Origin: Omphalotus guepiniiformis
Taxonomy: Eukaryota; Basidiomycota; Agaricomycetes; Agaricales; Omphalotaceae
DNA: 64,000 nt
Direction of reading: 5' to 3'
NCBI GenBank assembly: GCA_028554645.1
Contig: JAQOOI010000019.1
Span: 62,001-126,000, forward strand
The notes under the pieces were generated by a model, which did not search any database, had not been told where the DNA came from, and worked only from the letters and a program-made list of their open reading frames with translations. Below are positions 1 through 11,179 of this stretch, piece after piece (positions within the stretch are counted from its first letter, which is position 1; each line of letters opens with the position of its first letter). Both the position numbers and the translations under genes were made by a program.

Positions 1-142
1 TCACATAGCGAAACTAATCGGAAAACCAAATTATTCGCGTCACGTCGGGCAAGGTAAGCCACAGTAGCCCCACTATCTTCAGTATTTACATCCCCACATC
101 CATCCACATAACCCTCCCCCCCCCCACCAATCCCGGAACTTG

Positions 143-400
143 AACTCGGGGTACACAGCTCTCAAACTCCTCCCACCAAATCCAAATCTCCACCCTCCTG
201 TCCCTGTCCCATGGCACCGCGTTATCGGATCTTCAGGAACCATATCTTCAAGAGGACCTGGTACAGATGGTGCACAGAGACAACGGGAAGCTCTTGAGGC
301 TGAAGGGGTTGAAGTCACGGCTGGACGCACAGGGGATTTGAGGGTTGATTTGAGGAGGTTTGGGTGGTTTCCTGTTAGGGTTGAGGTTGGGGGTGAGAAT
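143..400 (+). pseudogene. Fragment resembling the fungal riboflavin-pathway reductase (RIB7-like)
   Basis: The plus-strand frame reads through a stretch with LHPPVPVPW and IGSSGT, then a segment like ALEAEGVEV followed by DLRVDLRRFG. This order resembles the middle of fungal 2,5-diamino-6-ribosylamino-pyrimidinone phosphate reductases (RibD C-terminal fold) as I recall them. No start, no N-terminal nucleotide-binding part and no C-terminus are visible. The frame runs straight into a hexanucleotide repeat coding for polyglutamate and stops at 557-559. It may be a relic or the end of a gene lying off the window. The assignment rests on motif memory only and is weak. Confidence 0.3.
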
Positions 401-439
401 CAGGATGATGATGATGGTGAGGGTGAGGGTGAGGGTGGG

Positions 440-546
440 GAGGAAGAGGAAGAGGAAGAGGAAGAGGAAGAGGAAGAGGAAGAGGAAGAGGAAGAGGAAG
501 AGGAAGAGGAAGAGGAAGAGGAAGAGGAAGAGGAAGAGGAAGAGGT
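440..546. repeat. (GAGGAA)n microsatellite
   Basis: About 17 near-perfect copies of a purine hexamer. It creates long artificial frames of polyglutamate, Lys-Arg and polyserine on the two strands. Confidence 0.95.
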
Positions 547-905
547 GGGGGATACGTGAATCCGAAGGGAGGGAGGGCGGTCAGGGGACGCGTTCACCAT
601 GGATGGCATTTTTCGTCATTTCAAGAAATCATCCTCGTTTATGCAATCATTGATCATATGCGATGCTATCAAGGGAGACAAGATGTATAGCACACCGGGC
701 ATGCCTTCGATTATGGACATGCTGTGAGGGGTTGTGAGGGTCGAGTTTATGGGATAGGTCAATGAGAGTGAGTTCAGCCATGGACGTGGGGGAAGGAGTT
801 AGGAACGTGTGTATTTCAATCATAAATTTTAAATTATAATCTGTGATTTGGTCTATGTAGAGTACCTTCACACGATCGTGATCCCTACACTGTCCACTAC
901 TCACA

Positions 906-3147
906 CTACTCATACATCTCACTCTCATCCCTAACAACAACACCAAAATAAGGCCACACCTCAACAGCATCCAAATCTTCTTTCCCATCATTCTTAATCC
1001 CTATCACCCCATTCGATTGATACACGCTCTTTGTCTGTTGTGTTTTGTTCCCCCCATCAAGGATTCAAGATTCAAGAACGACCCGTCCGTGAGTACTGTA
1101 GATGTTACAAAACGTAAACGTAAACCAGTGGACTTACCAAACCAAGAGAAACCTTGATCGCGGGTAGGCCCGGGACATAATGCTCAAGAGGATCTTCAGG
1201 ATCTTCAGGATCTTCAACAACACATCCTCGCGTTATTGACGTCGACGTCGAAAGTCTTTCTCGTTCTCGTTCTCGTTTGATAAGTCTTAAGATATTCCTC
1301 GCGGCGACTTCACCCTGTCATACAGTCAAAAGTCAAGTCGAAGCCGTAAAATTTACTTGAGAAAGAGGAAGTTCATTTAACTCACCTGAAAATACGCAGT
1401 ATGCCCAGCATCAATCGCACCAAACGCATCCGCACAGTCACCTATAACGAAGATATTGGGATAGGGGGTTCCGGTTTGTGTTTGTGTTTGTTCTAGGTTC
1501 AAGTTCGCGACATTGGACTCGGACTCGCGCTCCAAATCCAATCCGGTCTCTGTTTCTGTTTCTACGCTGAGGCTTGGATTCGGATTCGACTTCGGTGGTA
1601 AAACACCAAGCTGCATCGTACGAAGAACATGCGCGAGCGAATCATGTCGATTCACTGTCGATGGGTCCATTTCTTTAAGGAAATGAGTGTTGGGTATTTG
1701 ACCTGTGCATAATAGCTTTCGAAATTCAAGAATCCCCCAAGATAAGTTAGAATTGCGAATTGCGCGAAGGAGATCATAAGATTACGAGACTCGGAGTACG
1801 CACGATAAGATCAGCTTTAATTTCACGTCCGTTCACAGTTCGTACTACGTGCTCCCCGCAGGCCCTAGCTTCCAAGTCCTTCGGTGAGAATCTTGAGCGT
1901 GACTCGGAATCGGAATCTTGTGGTGGCATGGTGCCCATGTCAAGTCGTTCACCGAGGATAACCTCAACATTGAACGATTCTAAACTTTTGAGAACTAAAG
2001 CATCATCGCATCGCATCAGAGGGGTCCCGGTTGCGCAGAGATGAACAGACAGACATACTTTCATCATGCATCCCCTTCTCAAATCTCGGTAAAAGTCTTT
2101 CGCGGGAATGAACAAGCGTAACCTCTTTCTCAGGATAAATAGCTTTTATATCCGTTGCGAATTCTGTTCAGTTCATCAGTTCATCAGTTCATCAGAAATC
2201 AAAAAACCAGAAAACTCTCTCCAAGTCAATAAACCGACACTGGCATAAAGGATATACCTAGGGTCATGGGAGAAACTCGACGCACGGATTCCTAGGGCAC
2301 CTCCACCAACAACCAAAACACTCTTCGAAGCACCAATAACTTCCTGATGACGTTTAAGCCACTCGATTCCTTCAGCTTTCGTTCCACCATAGCCTGGCGC
2401 CCCCTGCTCAGTGTGTTTCTCCGTGACCGCGTCACTGCTGCCGGGGGAACTCGACGTCGACGAAGACCCCCACAAATCAAGTGGCACAGGGAGCCTACTT
2501 CCCAACGCATAAACAAGGTATTCAAACTCGATTCGCGTAGACTCGATACCATATTCCGGGAACGATTTCGAGATGACGACGTATGTTTTGTGGAGGGATA
2601 GTACGGAAGCTTGGAGGTGGAGGCAGTGGGGGTTGGCACGGTTGGGTTCGAGCTTGAAGATGTTTTTGAATGGGATGACTGGGTTTGAGGGGTAGGGAAG
2701 GGTGGGTGAGTATGCACTAAGTATGATGATATTGGAGATGTGTAACTTACATGCTTTATGTTCGTGCCCTGGTAAAACCGATAGACGAGGTAGAACGTAT
2801 ACATCTAAAAGTGAGATGAAAAGTCCCGAGTTTTTCCAATCCAACCAATCATCACAATGGTTCACGACAGCGACTCCTGAGCTCACGGTTCACATGTCTA
2901 CAGTACAGAAAAAAACCCTTTCAGAAATCAATAACGAACGAACGAGAGGAGTCACGGTGCACCACGTACGTATTCCTATCAACTAACAAAATCCTCCAAT
3001 CTTCAAGTATACCTGCTGCTGCTGCTAAGACTTGTGCGGCTCGAGAACCACCCCCAATAACCAAAAGTCAATATCTGGAAAGGTTTTTTTTTTGGGGGGG
3101 AATAGCGTACCACCGTAAGCTCCACCAAGAACGAGTATTGTTTTCAT
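906..3147 (-). CDS. AIF/FSP1-like FAD-dependent pyridine nucleotide oxidoreductase
   Basis: Predicted exons in coding order: 3111-3147, 2956-3039, 2751-2804, 2286-2678, 2059-2163, 1804-1994, 1386-1715, 1138-1314, 906-1034. They sum to 1500 nt (499 aa) with GT-AG introns and consistent phases. The protein starts MKTILVLGGAYGAAQ, a dinucleotide-binding FAD site. Next come a VLPGHEHKAFIPF segment, a second glycine-rich NAD(P)H site (VLVVGGGALGIQFATDI), ILLCTGQIPN, then the FAD-closing motif IFVIGDCADAFGAIDAGH and a C-terminal TKSVYQSNGV. This is the layout of fungal AIF-like (AMID/FSP1) oxidoreductases, which oxidise NAD(P)H with quinone or similar acceptors. No mitochondrial targeting peptide is obvious. 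The start is the ATG directly before the first glycine motif. The exact physiological acceptor cannot be told. A 1.8-kb transposon-like element ends about 210 bp upstream of the ATG. Confidence 0.88.
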
Positions 3148-3349
3148 AGTGAGAAGAAGAAGGAGAAGTGCCAGTGAGTAAGATGAAAGAGAGGACCGGC
3201 GGCGGGAATTGCGATGATCTGATCCAGGACCATGATGGGTTGGTTAAATATTTTCTTATCAGATAAGCAGAGTACCTGATACCGTTTGTTGGGGTTCTCA
3301 CGATAAAATTGTTTTGTGGTACCGCACCAGTCGCGACTTGTCGAGATAC

Positions 3350-3525
3350 TGTATGCACACCTGATCGTCCCAACAACCGCATCAAATTAGACGTGGTTGC
3401 TCGGGCCGGATACCACGTCTAACTAGACCCGGATCTAGAGATCGCACGACCTCGCTATAACCTCGCAATAGCCCTCCCTGCGTACTTCATAAGTTTTCAC
3501 GAATTTCCTGACTTTTCCGTATACA
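3350..3525 (+). repeat. Left terminal inverted repeat of the 1.83-kb element
   Basis: Matches the reverse complement of about 5010-5190 at roughly nine positions in ten. The similarity fades inward after the CTGACTTTTCC segment. Confidence 0.8.
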
Positions 3526-5184
3526 TAGCCTTACATAGCCTTCCCGGCACCTCCCGGCGGCTGTTGTTGCCCGCGCTCCACCGATTCCCGCCTTCATCCC
3601 GCCTTCATCATCCCGCCTTCATCCTGCCCTCGTCTTTCCCCTTGCTTTCATGTAATACTAGATACCTGTTGCACCCAATAAATATCATATTCTTGAAATG
3701 ATACTTAGTGACAAAGATAGTCTCCTGAGAGGGTACAATGAGAGTGCATTGTCAGTCTCCAAGTAAATTGTACTACAGATGGTCGTGGTTGTGCTGCTAG
3801 CACTGCGTATCCGTGCTCATAGGTTATACTAGCATCCTGAAGGCCTCTGAGCGAAGCCTGGAAGCTCGATATTATGTATGTAATAGTCACTACTACATAC
3901 CTCGGTGTGACTAAGGCATTGAGCTTCATACTTCATGAGCAGCAAGCTATGGTAGATTACTTATTATGTATGTACCTATATCATATTCTTTAGCCCTTGT
4001 AGTTGCGGAAAATGAACGCGCCGCCATTCTATTCTCGGCGCTAATTTGGCGCTTACTGAAATACGGCGATATGATTGGCTAACGAGTCGCGGGCCGGTCT
4101 TCCGAGTATTCGAGTTCGACGTCGAAGGCGACGAATACGTGTTCTCCTGCAATATCTTCTATAAGTAACTATATAAGGAGTATCTATAGATGCCTCTCAT
4201 GAGATTCTGAAGTTCTGCAGGTGTACTATGAAGATTCCATTCAGTTGTTCTCATTTGAACCTAAAGGTGCTCGAGTTCTCTATATGCCTCATACATGTGG
4301 TATCCAAAATGTTAAAAGTTGCTCCAAACTGCTTGAAACCAAGGTATTCTACTCATAGACCAAATACACCAAGTGCTTTTTCTTAGAATTGTCTTGATCT
4401 TTTTTGATGGGTCAAAAACCATGGAAAATAGCTCAATACTTACACATCATAGACCAGCATACAAGTACATGAGGGTGCTGTGACTTTTTATATAGCATAA
4501 TAGTGCATATACATCCCCCAATGAGCACTCACTATGCCCTCATACCTCAATACAAGGTCCCTAGAATTTTGAGACCACTTTTGGTGTATCCAGAGATATA
4601 CTCAGTCATTTCTAAAGGAATAGGGATGTAAAAAATCAAGAAAATCAGGGTATATATAAGGAGTATATTTGCATAATTGCTAAGGGATAATGTAACATGA
4701 AGGGCGAGGAGGCTACAATTTCCACCAAAGTACGCGGGGGTCAGGAGGAGAAGAGGTGATATATAAGGCAAGTATCTGACAAATACTTGAACACGTGCTA
4801 AAGACCTTCCATATTTGTATTCGGAGTTCAACACCTCGATTCTCACTGGTTTAACTTTTATATTATCTTGCTTTTATGTTTTATTTGAATGCTTCAGACA
4901 TAAATTTATATTAGTACTCATATCAGTACTCAAGTCTCAGCAGAATGAGTATTAGATAATTATATATATCATTATTTCATAGCAGTGAATAGCCGAGAGA
5001 GGAAAGTGGCGGGAAGGCTAGGGAAAAGTCAGGAAAACCACGAAAACTCACGAAGTACGCAGGGAGGGCTATTGCGAGGTTATAGCGAGGTCGTGCGATC
5101 TCCAGATCCGGGTCTAGTTAGACCTGGTATCCGGCCCGAGCAACCACGTCTAATTTGATGCAGTTGTAGGGACGATCAGGTGTG
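3356..5184. mobile_element. Non-autonomous DNA transposon (large MITE) with about 170-bp terminal inverted repeats
   Basis: The first about 170 bp (from CACACCTGATCG) and the last about 170 bp are inverted copies of each other with only scattered differences. Both carry segments such as GGCCGGATACCA and CTCGCTATAACCTCGC. The outer ends are CACACCTG and CAGGTGTG, and a 4-bp direct repeat TATG lies on each side (3352-3355 and 5185-5188), consistent with a target-site duplication. The interior is AT-rich and I see no transposase frame, so it would move in trans. It lies between the 3' end of the formate dehydrogenase gene and the promoter side of the AIF-like gene. The superfamily is not assigned. 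Confidence 0.8.
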
Positions 5185-5190
5185 TATGCA
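5010..5190 (-). repeat. Right terminal inverted repeat of the 1.83-kb element
   Basis: Inverted partner of 3350-3525, sharing the GACCCGGATCT and GATCGCACGACC blocks. Confidence 0.8.
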
Positions 5191-5348
5191 CCCTCCGACT
5201 CCGAGTGATAGATATCGACAGATAGCGCGGCGGTTCGCATTTGATCAACGTCTTGTAGGGCTTCCATACAGGAAAATCATAGGTTACACATTCTCAAAAT
5301 ACACACAAACGACTCGAGTCTAGATAGACTTTCTCGTCCCACTGCAAC

Positions 5349-7212
5349 CTATCTCTGTCCATCTACAAAAAGCATCATCCATCAGTACCCATCAACACCA
5401 CCCAAATCCAAAGACAAGAAAACCACACTCACAAGCCTTCGTCTCATACTTCCCAACCCCAACAATAACATTCTGCGTCTCCTGCTCCTTCCCATCCAAA
5501 TACCTCTCCAAAATACTCTTCGTCCCAACAGCATACCTCCCCTGCGCATCAAGCGTCGTACCAGAATAATGCGGCGTCATACCATTCCCACCTCCAAGCG
5601 GATTCTTCATCTTTCTCCAAGGATGCTCACGTGGTGCCGGTTGAACATTCCATACATCACCTGCATATCCCGATAACAAACCACTTTCCAACGCACTCCT
5701 AATCGCTTCTTGATCGCAGATGGCTCCTCTGGCTGTGTTCACTAGCCACGAACCTGGTTTGAATTTTGATAGGAGGGTTTTGTTGATTAGACCGAGTGTT
5801 CCGGAGTGTAGGGGACAGTTGACGGTGACGATGTCGCATTGGGATACAAAGTCCTACCATAACCATAACCATAAATATAAGTAAGTCGGAAACTCTCAAG
5901 TTCAAAGTCCTCAAGATCCTCAACTCTCCTCGCTCTAACGCTCTTCTCAGCAGTCTGAGGAAGAGCAGCATAATCATAATACAAAAGCTCTTTACAATCA
6001 AACGGTACGAGTCTTTGTAAGACACGATACCCAATTCTTCCTGCACCGATAGTTCCGACTGTTTTGCCTTCGAGGTCAAAAGCGTTTCGAGCGATATCGG
6101 AGACTTGCCAGTCGCCTCGGGCGATCATCTGGTTGAGGGTGTTGAGAGGTTAGGTCAGACTCGGAGAGGGAACAGGAGGGGGAGGAGGTGTGAGCTCGCC
6201 TCATGTGCGGGAACAAAGTTCCTCACAAGGAGTAGAATACTCATTACGACGTGTTCTGCGACGGACGTTACGTTCGATCCCGAGACCTATCATAGGTCAA
6301 TGTCACATTGAGTGAGATCAAAAGAACATAAGTGAGAAGTGGGAAGTGGTAAATCACCTCGAGAACTTGAATATTCTTCTCCACAGCTGCATTCAAATCA
6401 ATATGGTCGGACCCTACACCTGCTGTTATACAGATCTTGAGGTTCTTCGCCTGGGGGCCGGAGGTTCGTACGAGGGAGTTATCGCGAATTGCGGATTTTC
6501 AAGAAGGGTAGCAAGGGTAGCAATATATCAGCGAGGCAATCCAAAGACGAGAATAACCTTTTGAGGAACGCACTTTATCCATAATTTCCCGCGTGAGGTA
6601 TCCAGGATGGAACGGTGTTGTTATCAAGACTTCTGCCTGAAGAGAGAGATATGTAGATCGAATCAGAGGAAGGAGGAGGTGGGGAGGATATGCTAGAGTG
6701 GTGACCCACGTACATCTGTGATATGTTTCTGAAAATCACTTTCAGGTCCTTCTTTATCACTCGAGACCTATATATCCATAATCCCCCAAAGTATCAGTGA
6801 TTCGCACTCGCACTCGTCGAAATCGAGCTCAGAGGGACGTACTGCAATCAATCAAGAAACAAACTTCGAATCAGCACCCAAATCACACACTCCATCCTAA
6901 GCAAATCTACGCACCAATTAACTCATGTCCACGAGACTTCAACCAACTTTCCAACCCGAGCTGTTCAAACGATCATTGACTCAGTCAAAACTTCATCCCC
7001 GCCGCTAGTGCAGCAACTAGGCTATAACCACAGCATTTGAACTTGCCTTGTTCTCAACTGTACCGAGCAACCGAGGTTCTTGAATTGCTGCTTTGTATCC
7101 GTTGTATAGAATCGCGAGGACCTGCGATAGAGGAAAAGGAAGAGGAGGGAAGAGGGAGAGGTTACTTGGTTGCCACGGAGTTGAGCAGTTGATATACGGT
7201 ACGTACCTTCAT
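5349..7212 (-). CDS. FDH1: NAD-dependent formate dehydrogenase
   Basis: Predicted exons in coding order: 7207-7212, 7047-7121, 6916-6960, 6714-6767, 6574-6636, 6358-6450, 6200-6286, 5910-6128, 5433-5853, 5349-5362. Total 1077 nt, 358 aa, the usual length of eukaryotic formate dehydrogenases. It oxidises formate to CO2 with NAD+ in the cytosol and is linked to oxalate and one-carbon breakdown. Visible family motifs: [33 protein letters not shown], the NAD site [13 protein letters not shown], the catalytic-region [16 protein letters not shown], and the catalytic-histidine segment [13 protein letters not shown], ending KAYGQR. The first coding exon is only ATG AAG. Several introns have non-GT donors at the places that keep the family alignment (see findings), so some joints are uncertain or the copy is under decay. 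Confidence 0.88.
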
Positions 7213-8118
7213 CGTTATTGGTGGATATAGATGTTATAGTAAATTCAACGCGAGTAAGAGAAGTCGAACAAGCCTGGAAAGTCTGAGCGAGTAGTGGGAT
7301 ACGTCAATGGGTCCGAGATTCATTCTTCTTTATGTACCCATGTACCCCACCCTCTCTTCCCCATATTCACATTGACGACACGGTTATATCCATCTTCACA
7401 TCACACGTATAATAGAATGGTGGAAGTCATTGGAAGAAAGGCCGGATGTCCACGGGATAACGACAAGAAAGTCAGGAGAAAGTCCCCACGGGGTTCTTTG
7501 AATCTTGGAGGTGACCGGGCCGGAGTATGTGATCCGCCCACGCCGACCATCGATATTCAGTTGGGTTCCGACTCGCCCCGTAGAGAACTGGTGGGTGTTG
7601 AACGTTCCGAGAATGTCCGGGCTTGAGCGGGAGGGTGGGAATTCTGATTCGAGATGAGTGATGCCGGAGGAGAAACGCGCAACGACGACGGACGTAGTTG
7701 GAAGAAATCTCGACTATGCCTGGGCCGCTGTATGTATGGCGACGTGCCTGGACTTCTTAGACCCTCCTTGGACCCAAGAGATACATATCGCAAAGAATAT
7801 CAAAACATCAAAGTATCAAATCTCACGAAACCCAGACAACATAAAGAAACAACTACTTCGTAACATGACTTCCTGTACAGTACAACCTGCACTTTCCATC
7901 ATCTACCAAGCTCTTCGAGAAAAGAATCACAACATAAAACGGAACATCGGAACAAGAAAGAAAGAGATTGATTTCGACATCGAAGTACTTCGGAGAAGCC
8001 ACGATAAGAAGCGATGAGCTACGATATCATCCCAATGATTGACAAGAACCGGAATAAAACGTAGTCTAGTCGCAGCTCCAATCCATTATCGAACCTCAAC
8101 CTATTGCGGCGTGGCGCA
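7213..8118. other. Intergenic: formate dehydrogenase promoter side and start of the hydrophobin array
   Basis: No convincing gene. The part from about 7866 to 8118 is an array-specific downstream module that recurs after two other hydrophobin genes (10327-10569 and 20949-21177), so open frames there are by-products of the repeat. A plus-strand frame at 7658-8017 has no recognisable domain and overlaps that module; I do not accept it as a gene. Confidence 0.6.
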
Positions 8119-8753
8119 TTAGAGATTGAGGTTGACAGGGGTACATCCAATAGCGACGACCCCGTTCTGTAATCAAGTAAGTACATTTGAATAAGTATCA
8201 CTCCTAACGACGGTAGAAGAAATAACATACGAAATCGTTATTCTCACAGCAAACAGGCTGCGCATTGCAAGAGTCTCCTCCAGCACCAATAACGCTAATA
8301 GGAGTGCAAGTGATACCAACGAGAACGTTCAAGTTCTGGAGGACAATGCCGAGCAATCCAAAGAGGGCACTGGCTGCAGGAGAGTTGGCCTGTAAACGAC
8401 ATTAAAGAAGAAATCAGCGGAAAACTTCTGAGAGTTTCTTGAGTGAAATCACGTACACTCTGGACGCTGTTACAGCATTGAACAGGTGCAGTGTTACATT
8501 GACTCGCGGGCACAGTCGTGGTGGTCGCAGGGGCTGTGGACGTTGAGCACGTATATCAGTATTTCATACAATCAGCGATGAAGAAAGCGAAACGAGGGTA
8601 AGTACGTACGGCTGTGGCAGTAACAGTGACCGTGGTCGTCACCGGGGGCTTCGTAGAGATAGTAGTAGGTTGCCATCCTCCGGGCGTGGCGACAGCAAGA
8701 ACCGCAAAAGCAGACAAGATGAAGAGAGCAAAAGTAGTTACACGAGCGAACAT
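8119..8753 (-). CDS. Class I hydrophobin, array copy 1
   Basis: Exons 8606-8753, 8457-8533, 8231-8389 and 8119-8166 give 143 aa. The secreted surface-active protein has a hydrophobic signal peptide, a Thr-rich linker ([10 protein letters not shown]), then the eight-cysteine pattern: [25 protein letters not shown] and IGCTP. Hydrophobins self-assemble into rodlet films on aerial hyphae and fruiting structures. The first intron uses a donor four bases downstream of that in the sister copies, which together with two extra C residues after the acceptor keeps the frame. A TATA-like element lies at 8856-8861, about 100 bp upstream of the ATG. Confidence 0.93.
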
Positions 8754-10569
8754 TGTGTTTCTTTACTGAGGATGCGGTGTTGAGCTATGTAGTATCTGTA
8801 TGTATCGAAGGAGATGATTTCTTTCGATGTTGATAGAGTGAACACTAGGCTTGCTTTTATACTCGAACTCGTACGGGTCACGACGGTAAACCGGAGAACA
8901 GGGCACGAAATTCATTGGTTGAAAAACGAAGGATTGGATCCGTGCCAGTTATCTGTTGTATTAGTGTCATCGCAAGGAGATTCAACGCCACGCCTAGCAG
9001 GGTAAGGGTAGAAAGTGACACCGTTAAAGCATACATACCCAAAAATGAAGCATCCGAAAGTGCACTTGCAGCAGGTTGTAGCATGTCGGAGTTCTATAAA
9101 GGCATCCGTGAGACGACGCCAACTTGCGAACTTCATGTGTCGCCTCCGGGTCCGGGTTGAGGTCCATACGAGGTGACATTTCTGTAAGTAGCAGACGTTC
9201 CTGTATGTACGGCGATGCCAGTGATGTTTCTGATGACCGTCAATGTACCTGCTGGGCATATGTCATCGTGCAATAGCTGCACTAGTACTAGAACGCAATG
9301 AATACAGTACTGCGTCATCGTTTAAAACAGACCTCTTTAACGAATCATATCATTTCTCATTTGGAAATTTCATTTTCGTGCCCGGGAATATGTACCTGCT
9401 CTTCATCAACGACATTTCAAACTTTCATTACCACAAGGATACTTGTCGGGGTGTAAAATGCGAGTTAGCGATGTCAATTCAGCGCCAGAACAATGTAGAG
9501 CACGTACATCCCACGTCTCACTAAGTCTATGTCATGTATTTCGAGCATATATCATATCATAGGCTTCATATGGCAGCACTTAACACAGAGAGGACATGTA
9601 CGTCACTGAGGCGCAAAAAGGTACACCGTTAGTGTGCGGATTGACTGTAGACGTGCAGGGTCTTATGTACTCACCGTTCAACGTTAACGGCGTTCAGAGG
9701 TTTCGGACTTTGAGGTGAAGTGCTTTGAATGTGGAAGTGCGCCTCGAGCACTGGCACTCTGACATCCGAGTCTGTCGCCGCGAAATCCTGATGAAGCTTG
9801 AATCGGAACTTGCTTGCAACTTCGTTGGACCATAGTAAACGGTTTTTCCTCCGGGATTTTGTGAGCTTGCTTATTCGAGTTGAGATTCGGTGAAGTGAAT
9901 CATCACGTTTACAAGCACAGAGCAGAAGTGAGAATGAAAAGTCGGTGAGAAGAGTGAAATCGGAGAAAGCGCTTTTAGCGCGTAGCGCGCGAATACATAC
10001 TTGAGGGCCGGCATTTGCGTGTAGCAGACGGTGCATAAGCGCTTTCTTTCAACGTTTTTTTAAAAATCTCAATTCAATGTCCTCGTTGCTCATATTGCAA
10101 AGCATTCAAAAACATAACTATCCAGCCCAAATTGAAGATGAGAATCAAGCCTCCGAGGCTTTGACTGAAGTGCAAAATGAGAAACGAGAAAAGGAAGTTT
10201 ACGGCTATGATACTTGCAAGATGAGCGGCGCTGTTCGACGCGTCACGGTGTTGTACATTGCAAAAGACCGCCAGGCGAGCACTCAAAACATCATAAAGGT
10301 GACTTGTTAATCAAACAACTAGTAACATGATTTCTTGAACTACCAAAGACCGCACATTCCATCATCCGTCAAGCTCTTTAAGAACAGAATCACCACAACA
10401 CAGAACAAAACAAGAAAGATTGAAGAGATTGATTTCGACATCGAAGTACTTCGGAAAAGCCACGATAAGAACGATCTACGGTATCATCCCAGTGATTGAC
10501 AGGAACCGGAATAAAGCGTAGTCGCAGCTCCGATCCATCAAGAACCTCAACTCATTGCGGCGTTGCGCA
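8754..10569. promoter_or_regulatory. Spacer between hydrophobin copies 1 and 2
   Basis: Holds the copy 1 promoter (TATA at 8856-8861), a GTTAGCGATGTCAATTC block near 9466-9484, the CTTGAGGGCCGG element near 10000-10011, and from 10327 the type A downstream module of copy 2. No gene is supported; open frames here are not conserved between units. Confidence 0.6.
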
Positions 10570-11179
10570 TTAGAGATTGATGTTAACAGGGACACATCCA
10601 ATAGCGACGACCCCGTTCTGTGATCAAGTTCATTTCAATGAGTATAAACTCTGAGCACGAAAGTAGATAAATAACATACGAAGTTGTTGTTCTCACAGCA
10701 GACAGGCTGCGCATTGCAAGAGTTTCCTCCGACACCAAGCACGCTGATAGGGGTGCAACTGATACCGATGGGAACACTCGCGCCCTGGACGACGATGTTA
10801 AGCAATCCCAAGAGGGTACTGGCGTCAGGAGAATCGGCCTGTGGACGACATTGATGAAGTTATCAGCGAAAACTTCTGGAGAGCTTCTGAGTGACATCGC
10901 GTACCCTCTGGACGCTGTTACAGCATTGAACGGGTCCGGTATTGCATTGACTCGCGGGCTCAGTGGTGGTCGCAGGCTGTAGACATTGAGCACGTATATC
11001 AGCATTTCATAAATCAGCTATGAAGAAAGCGAAACCGGGGTACGTACGGCTGTGGCAGTTACAGTGACCGTGGTCGTCACCGTGTGCTCCGTGGAAGAAG
11101 TAGTAGGCCATCCTCCCGGCGTGGCGACAGCAAGAACTGCAAAAGTAGACAAGATGAAGGTAGACACACGAGCGAACAT
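10570..11179 (-). CDS. Class I hydrophobin, array copy 2
   Basis: A type A member with four exons. The signal peptide runs MFARVSTFILSTFAVLAVA, followed by a Thr-rich linker and the cysteine blocks [25 protein letters not shown] and IGCVP. It ends VNINL, about 136 aa. Exon 3 ends NNF directly at a GTATGT donor and exon 4 encodes 15 residues after a TACAG acceptor. A TATA-like element is at 11267-11273. All eight cysteines are present, so I expect a functional secreted hydrophobin. Confidence 0.92.

Noticed and set aside
140..653. Long frames of polyglutamate, Lys-Arg and polyserine
   Set aside because: All are readings of the same (GAGGAA)n tract.
7658..8017. 119-codon plus-strand frame
   Set aside because: It lies in a repeated 3' module of the hydrophobin units and is not kept open in the other copies.
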